Shown here in pieces: positions 58,775-64,000 of a stretch of DNA of 64,000 nt (position 1 is its first letter; the number at the start of each line of letters is the position of its first letter). The DNA is from Leifsonia sp. C5G2 (lineage in GTDB: Bacteria > Actinomycetota > Actinomycetes > Actinomycetales > Microbacteriaceae). Under the pieces are notes generated by a model. It saw only the letters and a program-made list of their open reading frames with translations. It had not been told where the DNA came from and made no database searches. The stretch spans positions 124,001 through 188,000 of the forward strand of contig NZ_JABFMV010000007.1 of assembly GCF_013359685.1 (NCBI RefSeq), written 5' to 3'. The translations under genes were made by a program, and so were the position numbers.

Positions 58775-60970
58775 GTGAGTGGGGACGACGACGCGCTGCC
58801 ATCCGACGGGGAGACGAGTACGCCTCGGCGCGGGGTGCTCATGGGCTTGTCCCGGCGTTCCTTTGCGCTGGCGGCCTTTCTGCTGTTGAGCGCCGTGGCC
58901 GGGATCGTTGCGACCTCCGCGGCGGTTCCGGCCGTCGCCGTCGTCGCCACCGGGGTCGGCGACGGCGTGTCGATCTTCAACGGGCTGCCCGACTACCTCA
59001 AGATCCAGCCACCAGCGCAGGCCTCCACTCTCTACGCCGAACGGGCCGGCCAGCAGGTCCCGATCGCCTCGTTCTTCGCACAAGACCGTGTGGACGTCAC
59101 GTGGTCGGGGACGACGGAAGCACTGAAATCCGCCGTGATCGCAACCGAGGATCCCCGTTTCTTCGAAGAGGGCCCGATCGACATCCTCGGTACCGCCCGC
59201 GCCGCCGCCGCCAATGCTGCCGGACACCGGCTGGAAGGCGGGTCCTCGATCACGCAGCAATACGTGAAGAACGTCCTCGTGCAGCAGTGCGATGCCCTCA
59301 CCGACGCCAATGCCTCGGCCGCCTGCTACCAGAAGGTCACCGCGACCACCTTGCAGCGCAAGCTCCAAGAGCTCCGTTACGCGGGCGAGGTCGCCAAGGT
59401 GTACACGAAGGACCAGATCCTCACGGCATATCTCAATCTCGTCGGGTTCGGCGGTAATGTCTACGGCGCCCAGGCGGCCGCCGAATACGACTTCGGAGTC
59501 TCCGCGAACGCCCTCACCCTGCCGCAGGCTGCGACGCTCGCCGGTATCCTCAACAGCCCCTCGACCCTCCGCATCGACCGGCCCGACGACCCCGCCAACG
59601 GTGCCGCGAACCATTACGCCCGCACCCTCGCTCGACGCAACTACGTCCTGGACCGCATGTATGCGAACCATCGGATCACCGCCCAGCAGCGCGACGCCGC
59701 GAAATCCACGCCGATCCAACCCCGCATCAGCCCGGTCAGCAGCGGCTGCACTGCCGCCGCCGCCGTCGACGCCGGATTCTTCTGCGAATACGTCAAGGAC
59801 GAACTTCTCAACGACCGCGTCTTCGGCAAGACCTCGATCGATCGGCAGTCGACCATCGAACGGGGCGGGTTGAAGATCTACACCACGCTGAAGCTCGGAT
59901 TGCAGCAGCAGGCGCAACGAGCCCTCGACGCGTACATCCCGGCGACGCGACCAGGCATGCACTTGGGCGCCTCCAATATCTCCGTCGAGCCCGGCACCGG
60001 GCACATCGAGACGATGGTGGAGAACAAGAGCTTCGACGAGAGCAGCCGAGCCGGTGCCGGAACCACCGCGGTGAACTACAACACCGACGCCGCGTATGGC
60101 GGATCCCAGGGGTTCCAGACCGGATCCGCCTTCAAAGCGTTCACCATCGCCGCCTGGCTGGAAGCGGGCCACAGCCTCTCGGAGGTCGTGGACGCCTCCC
60201 ACCACACTTTCCCGATGTCCGACTTCCACAGCAGCTGCGGTCCCGTCTCCGGGCCGCCCTGGCAGGTCAGCAATGACGAAGGCTCGGCATCGCGGCTCGA
60301 CGTGATGGCGGCAACCGCCCAGTCGGTCAACACCGCGTTCGCCATGATGGGCACCGAGCTCGACCTCTGCTCCATCCTTCACACGGCCGAAGCGCTCGGA
60401 ATCCATCCGGCTTCCTCCGCGAATCCGCTCACCTCCGTGCCGTCGATGATCCTCGGCGTCAACTACGTCTCCCCCCTCACCATGGCCACCGCCTACGCCG
60501 CCATCGCCGACGGCGGGACGGTGTGCACCCCCGTCGCCGTCGAAAAGGTCACAGGCCCGCACGGTACTTCCCACCCCGTCAGCCCCAGCACCTGCACGCG
60601 CGGCATCTCGACCGGAATCGCCGCCGGCGTCGCCTACGACCTGCAGGGCGTCCTGCAGCCTGGGGGAACCGCGGCCAGCGCCGACCCGCACGACGGTGTG
60701 CCCATCCTGGGCAAGACCGGCACCACCGATCACGCTGTCCAGAACTGGCTGGTCACGTCCACGACCAAGATCGCGACCGCCACCTGGGTCGGCAACGTCT
60801 CCGGCTCCGTGCGCCTGCGAAGCGAGTACTTCCACGGCGTCAACGGCGGGGACGTCAAGTTCCGCATCGCCAGCCGCATCCTCACCGCCCTCGACCAACG
60901 GTTCGGCGGCACCGCCTTCACCCCACCCACCCGAGCCATGGTCGGCGGCCCTGTCCGCTCCATCGGCTGA
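58775..60970 (+). CDS. class A penicillin-binding protein, paralogue of 52923-55226
   Basis: The 731-residue protein has the same order as the other PBP: an anchor (SFALAAFLLLSAVAGIVATS), GT51 with IATEDPRFFEEGPIDI and GGSSITQQYVKN, and a transpeptidase with GSAFKAF (about residue 450), SVN and GKTGTT. The two proteins share many identical segments, but this one lacks the Gly/Pro-rich tail. It lies 132 bases after the histidine kinase, so the kinase may control it, and directly before lgt. The GTG at 58775 is the likely start. Confidence 0.92.
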   Translation: MSGDDDALPSDGETSTPRRGVLMGLSRRSFALAAFLLLSAVAGIVATSAAVPAVAVVATGVGDGVSIFNGLPDYLKIQPPAQASTLYAERAGQQVPIASFFAQDRVDVTWSGTTEALKSAVIATEDPRFFEEGPIDILGTARAAAANAAGHRLEGGSSITQQYVKNVLVQQCDALTDANASAACYQKVTATTLQRKLQELRYAGEVAKVYTKDQILTAYLNLVGFGGNVYGAQAAAEYDFGVSANALTLPQAATLAGILNSPSTLRIDRPDDPANGAANHYARTLARRNYVLDRMYANHRITAQQRDAAKSTPIQPRISPVSSGCTAAAAVDAGFFCEYVKDELLNDRVFGKTSIDRQSTIERGGLKIYTTLKLGLQQQAQRALDAYIPATRPGMHLGASNISVEPGTGHIETMVENKSFDESSRAGAGTTAVNYNTDAAYGGSQGFQTGSAFKAFTIAAWLEAGHSLSEVVDASHHTFPMSDFHSSCGPVSGPPWQVSNDEGSASRLDVMAATAQSVNTAFAMMGTELDLCSILHTAEALGIHPASSANPLTSVPSMILGVNYVSPLTMATAYAAIADGGTVCTPVAVEKVTGPHGTSHPVSPSTCTRGISTGIAAGVAYDLQGVLQPGGTAASADPHDGVPILGKTGTTDHAVQNWLVTSTTKIATATWVGNVSGSVRLRSEYFHGVNGGDVKFRIASRILTALDQRFGGTAFTPPTRAMVGGPVRSIG

Positions 60971-60983
60971 ACAGGAGACACGC

Positions 60984-61880
60984 GTGTTCGCCCTCAGCAT
61001 CCCCAGCCCGCCGCCGCAGTGGGCACAGTTCCAGCTCGGACCCTTCACTGTGCACACCTACGCGCTCTGCATCCTCAGCGGCATCATCGCAGCCTCCTTC
61101 ATCACCGCATACCGGCTCGGACGGCGCGGAGTCGACCGCGGCATCGTGCTCGACGTCGTTCTCTGGGCCGTCCCTCTCGGCATCGTCTGCGCCCGCTTCT
61201 ACCACGTGTTCACCCACGTCGGCGACTACTTCTACCCCGGTGCGAACCTCTGGAACGTCTTCGCCATCTGGGATGGCGGCAACGCCCTCTACGGCTCCCT
61301 CCTCGGCGGCGCACTCGGCGTCTACATCGCCTGCCGGCGCGCCGGCCTGCGCTTCTGGGCGTTCGCCGACGCCCTCGCCCCGGCGCTGCTCGTCGCCCAG
61401 TCCCTCGGCCGCTTCGGCAACTACTTCAACCACGAACTCTTCGGTCTCCCCACCACCCTCCCCTGGGGGCTGCAGATCGAAGCGACCAACCCCAAGTTCC
61501 CGGCCGGGATGCCGCCGGGAACCCTGTTCCACCCGCTCTTCCTCTACGAGATCATCTGGAACCTCACCGGCGTCGCCGTGATCCTGTTCCTCGAGCGACG
61601 GTTCCGGCTGCAGTGGGGTCGCGTCCTGGCCCTCTACCTGATCTGGTACGGGCTCGGCCGCAGCTGGCTCGAAGCCATCCGCATCGATCCGACCAGCGAC
61701 GGCTGGCTCGGGATCCCCGCCAACGTCTGGGCCTCCTTCGTGGCGGTCGCCGTCGGAGTCACTCTGTTCATCGTGCAGACCCGGCGTCACCCGGGCGCCG
61801 AACCCTCCCCCTACCTGCATCCTCAGCGTGAGGCGCCCGAGGGACGTTCGGCCCGGTCTCTCGCAGTGGACGCCGATTAG
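60984..61880 (+). CDS. lgt: prolipoprotein diacylglyceryl transferase
   Basis: The 298-residue Lgt has seven transmembrane helices and the signature GRFGNYFNHELFGLPTTLPW, plus the conserved HPLFLYEIIWN. It transfers diacylglycerol to the cysteine of prolipoproteins. The start is the GTG at 60984 with AGGAGACACGC upstream. It lies 13 bases after the PBP stop and before a DUF2202 lipoprotein. A housekeeping lgt is expected elsewhere, so this may be a second copy in a mobile envelope module; that cannot be checked here. Confidence 0.92.
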   Translation: MFALSIPSPPPQWAQFQLGPFTVHTYALCILSGIIAASFITAYRLGRRGVDRGIVLDVVLWAVPLGIVCARFYHVFTHVGDYFYPGANLWNVFAIWDGGNALYGSLLGGALGVYIACRRAGLRFWAFADALAPALLVAQSLGRFGNYFNHELFGLPTTLPWGLQIEATNPKFPAGMPPGTLFHPLFLYEIIWNLTGVAVILFLERRFRLQWGRVLALYLIWYGLGRSWLEAIRIDPTSDGWLGIPANVWASFVAVAVGVTLFIVQTRRHPGAEPSPYLHPQREAPEGRSARSLAVDAD

Positions 61881-61912
61881 CGTTCGAGGACCAGCCATGT
61901 TCGGGGGACACG

Positions 61913-62488
61913 ATGAAGACCACCGCGAGAACGCTCGCCATACTGCTCGGTGCGCTCGCACTCGCCGCATCGACCGGATGCAGCACCGGTTCGCCGGCGA
62001 GCACGGACAGCCCACCACGCACCACCGCATCGCCCGTCCCGTCCGCGACATCGAACGCCGCACCCTCCGACGCCGCAGCGAGACTGCAGTACCTCATCGA
62101 AGAGGAGAAGCTCGCTCACGACGTCTACCAGCGCTTCGCGGAGCTGTGGGGAGCGCAGGTCTTCGGCAACATCCGTGAGAGTGAGGTGATGCACCAGCAG
62201 CTGCTCGTACCGCTGCTCGACGCAAAGGGGATACCAGACCCGCGGACCGGCACCGTCGGCACGTTCGCCGACCCCGGCATCCAGCGCCTCTACGACCAGC
62301 TCATCCAGCAAGGGACCGCAAGCATCACCGAGGCCTACAAAGCCGGCGTGGCCATCGAGGAGAAGGACATCGCCGACCTCAGCGCCGACCTCGACGCCAC
62401 CACCGACCCGGCGACGGCGGCTGTCCTGCAACGACTGCTCGCGGGCTCACGAGCCCACCTCCAGGCCTTCGAGTCGCATCTCGGCTGA
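61913..62488 (+). CDS. DUF2202 lipoprotein
   Basis: The 191-residue protein has a lipoprotein signal (MKTTARTLAILLGALALAAS, lipobox STGC), a Ser/Thr/Pro linker, and a DUF2202 domain, a ferritin-like four-helix bundle with EEEKLAHDVYQRFAELWG, ESEVMHQQLLVPLLD, AGVAIEEKDIADLSADLD and the final helix. The Glu/His pattern suggests a metal site as in ferritin-like proteins. It is 32 bases after lgt, which would process it. Confidence 0.85.
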   Translation: MKTTARTLAILLGALALAASTGCSTGSPASTDSPPRTTASPVPSATSNAAPSDAAARLQYLIEEEKLAHDVYQRFAELWGAQVFGNIRESEVMHQQLLVPLLDAKGIPDPRTGTVGTFADPGIQRLYDQLIQQGTASITEAYKAGVAIEEKDIADLSADLDATTDPATAAVLQRLLAGSRAHLQAFESHLG

Positions 62489-62546
62489 CAAGTCCCTCCG
62501 CGCTGCTCTTCGCACCGGTCGATGTGCTCGCCGTCGTCAGATTGCT

Positions 62547-64000
62547 CTACGCGGTCGCGGGGATGGCCTGCCTCGGCGGGCTGCTCTGCCGCATGCTGTT
62601 CGCCCTGGAAGAGGTGCCGCCTGCCCCCGACGTTGCGGCGGCCCAGGTGCGGTAGCCGCCGTCGAGGTTTACGACGTCGCGGCCGTGCTGGGTGAGGATG
62701 CGGGCGGCGGTGTGGCCGCGCTGGCCGACCTGGCAGTGCACGACGAGCGGGCCGTTCGGCAGTTCTGCGAGCCGGTCGCGCAGGTCGTCGACGGGGATGT
62801 TGATGGCCGCGGGGATGGCGCCTGCGGCGTGCTCGCCGGGGGTGCGCACGTCGATGAGGGTCGCGCCGGTTGCCAGTGCGGCGTCGAGCTCGTGCCACTG
62901 GATGGTGCGGGTGGCGCCGGTGCGGAGGTTGTCGGCGATGTAGCCGAGCTGGTTGATCGGGTCCTTGGCGGAGCCGAACTGCGGAGCATAGGCGAGCTCG
63001 AGGCGGGTGAGACCGGAGGCGGTGATGCCGCCGGCCATGGCGACCGCGATCACGTCGATGCGCTTGTCGACACCTTCGCCGCCGACGATCTGCGCGCCGA
63101 GGATCGCGTCCGAGCCGGGGTCCACCAGCAGCTTCATCGACATGGGCTGGGCGCCCGGGTAGTAGGTGGCGTGCGAGGTGGGGTGGGTGTGGATGACGCG
63201 GTGCGTTCGGCCGGCGGCGAGCAGCTGCCGCTCGCTCCAGCCGACCTTCGCGGCGACCGCGTCGAAGACCTTCACGATCGCGGTTCCGAGTGCGGGGGTG
63301 TTGTGCTCGTCGCGTCCGGCGATGACGTCGGCGACGGAGCGGCCGTGCCGGTTGGCGAGCCCGGCCATGGTGACCAGGGTCTCGGTTCCGGAGAGCGCGT
63401 CGATCTTCTCGACACCGTCGCCGACCGCGAAGATGTGCGGGTCGCTGGTGCGGTTGGAGTCGTCGACGGCGATGCCGCCGGTCGGCCCGATCCGGAGCCC
63501 GGCGGAGCGGGCGAGGTCGACGCTGGGCACGACCCCGGAGGCGTCGACGATGAAGTCCGGCCGCAGCATCGCGCCGTCGCTGAGCAGCACCGCGCCGGCG
63601 GAGACCTCGCCGATGGTGACCGAGGTGCGGACATCGACGCCGTGGCTGCGCAGCTGGGCTTCCAGGGGGGCGGCCATCTCGGGGTCGAGCGGGGTGAGGA
63701 TCTGCGCGGAGCGCTGGATGAGGGTCACGTGGATGCCGCGGCGCACCAGGTTCTCGACGGCCTCCAGCCCGATGAACCCTCCGCCGACGACCAGCGCCGA
63801 CGGGTTGTCCGCGGCGGCGTCCACGAGCACGCCGATCGCGTCGACGTCTTCGACCGTGCGGAGGGTGTGGGTGGGGATGCCGGGGTGCCCTGCGGCCTCC
63901 CGCGCGGTCGCCCCGACGGCGAGGATCAGCTCGTCGTAGCTCTCGACGAAGGTGTCGCCCGAGGCGAGGTCGAGCACCGACACCGTGCGGGCGGCCGGGT
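62547..64000 (-). CDS. CoA-disulfide reductase-like FAD oxidoreductase fused to rhodanese, N-terminus beyond window
   Basis: The gene runs off the right edge; about 483 residues are visible. The first part is a pyridine nucleotide-disulfide oxidoreductase, with the NAD-binding motif ALVVGGGFIGLEAVENLVRR and the FAD motif PHIFAVGDGVEKID. The C-terminus is a rhodanese domain with TLIDVRTPGEHAAGAIPAAI and the active-site Cys in LVVHCQVGQRGHTAARIL. This is the CoA-disulfide/polysulfide reductase-rhodanese (CoADR-Rhd) layout, which reduces persulfide or CoA disulfide with NADPH. The N-terminal catalytic Cys is outside the window. Confidence 0.88.
   Translation of the reverse strand, partial: PAARTVSVLDLASGDTFVESYDELILAVGATAREAAGHPGIPTHTLRTVEDVDAIGVLVDAAADNPSALVVGGGFIGLEAVENLVRRGIHVTLIQRSAQILTPLDPEMAAPLEAQLRSHGVDVRTSVTIGEVSAGAVLLSDGAMLRPDFIVDASGVVPSVDLARSAGLRIGPTGGIAVDDSNRTSDPHIFAVGDGVEKIDALSGTETLVTMAGLANRHGRSVADVIAGRDEHNTPALGTAIVKVFDAVAAKVGWSERQLLAAGRTHRVIHTHPTSHATYYPGAQPMSMKLLVDPGSDAILGAQIVGGEGVDKRIDVIAVAMAGGITASGLTRLELAYAPQFGSAKDPINQLGYIADNLRTGATRTIQWHELDAALATGATLIDVRTPGEHAAGAIPAAINIPVDDLRDRLAELPNGPLVVHCQVGQRGHTAARILTQHGRDVVNLDGGYRTWAAATSGAGGTSSRANSMRQSSPPRQAIPATA

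Noticed and set aside
58361-61057. 898-codon frame antisense to the second PBP
   Set aside because: Composition artefact: the plus strand carries complete GT51 and transpeptidase motifs, while the antisense translation is Gly/Asp-rich without motifs.
1-64000. CRISPR arrays, insertion sequences, integrases, rRNA
   Set aside because: No regularly spaced repeats, transposase or integrase motifs, or rRNA-like sequence were seen on reading both strands.

Overview
The window is G+C-rich DNA (about 70% by eye) with densely packed genes, GTG/TTG starts decided by good Shine-Dalgarno sequences, many 4-bp ATGA overlaps and actinobacterial families (DUF3072, CGNR zinc finger, gluABCD order). A free-living actinobacterium, most likely a member of the Microbacteriaceae (Leifsonia-like), fits best; this is inference from gene content, not a database result. 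No rRNA, CRISPR array, insertion sequence or intact prophage was seen. One tRNA-Arg(ACG) is present. No gene-free stretch exceeds 300 bases.

Left part (1-18.2 kb): an MBL-fold hydrolase cut by the window edge; a 3-hydroxybenzoate 4-monooxygenase-like flavoprotein with a perfect 9-bp inverted-repeat operator; a MetY-like PLP enzyme paired with an NtaA/SnaA-type flavin monooxygenase (probable organosulfur use); small regulatory, membrane and unknown genes; then a beta-galactoside/oligosaccharide locus made of a GH1 glucosidase, a GH35 beta-galactosidase, a binding-protein-dependent sugar ABC importer and a divergent LacI-type repressor with two operators between them.

Middle (18.4-41 kb): tRNA-Arg, a dienelactone hydrolase, GNAT and MDR enzymes, a RecQ-like helicase, a DHFR-family reductase, an asymmetric heterodimeric ABC exporter, a zinc alcohol dehydrogenase with a membrane-anchored partner, a cysteine-free HesB-like protein, an SseB/DUF1266 protein, a DJ-1/PfpI protein, aldo/keto reductase, oligopeptidase B, the peroxide-stress operon ohrR-ohr-MDR, an FUSC membrane protein and a CrtC-like lipocalin.

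Right part (41-64 kb): a seven-gene operon gluABCD-asparaginase-cutC-ROK kinase with a divergent ROK regulator, which continues into a Gfo/Idh/MocA oxidoreductase and a GH13 alpha-glucosidase. Next comes a broken Abi-family (AbiD/AbiF, HEPN) gene preceded by a small-RNA-like element with a strong terminator. From 52 kb the content turns to the cell envelope: two paralogous class A penicillin-binding proteins, a PAP2 phosphatase, an OmpR/HK two-component system, a prolipoprotein diacylglyceryl transferase, a DUF2202 lipoprotein and a rhodanese-fused FAD oxidoreductase cut by the right edge.

The most interesting signals are the Abi/ncRNA remnant, a family of intergenic palindromes sharing the core CGGCGTGTCGCGT that sit mostly at convergent gene ends, the asparaginase-CutC-ROK transport operon, and the PBP/two-component/Lgt envelope module.
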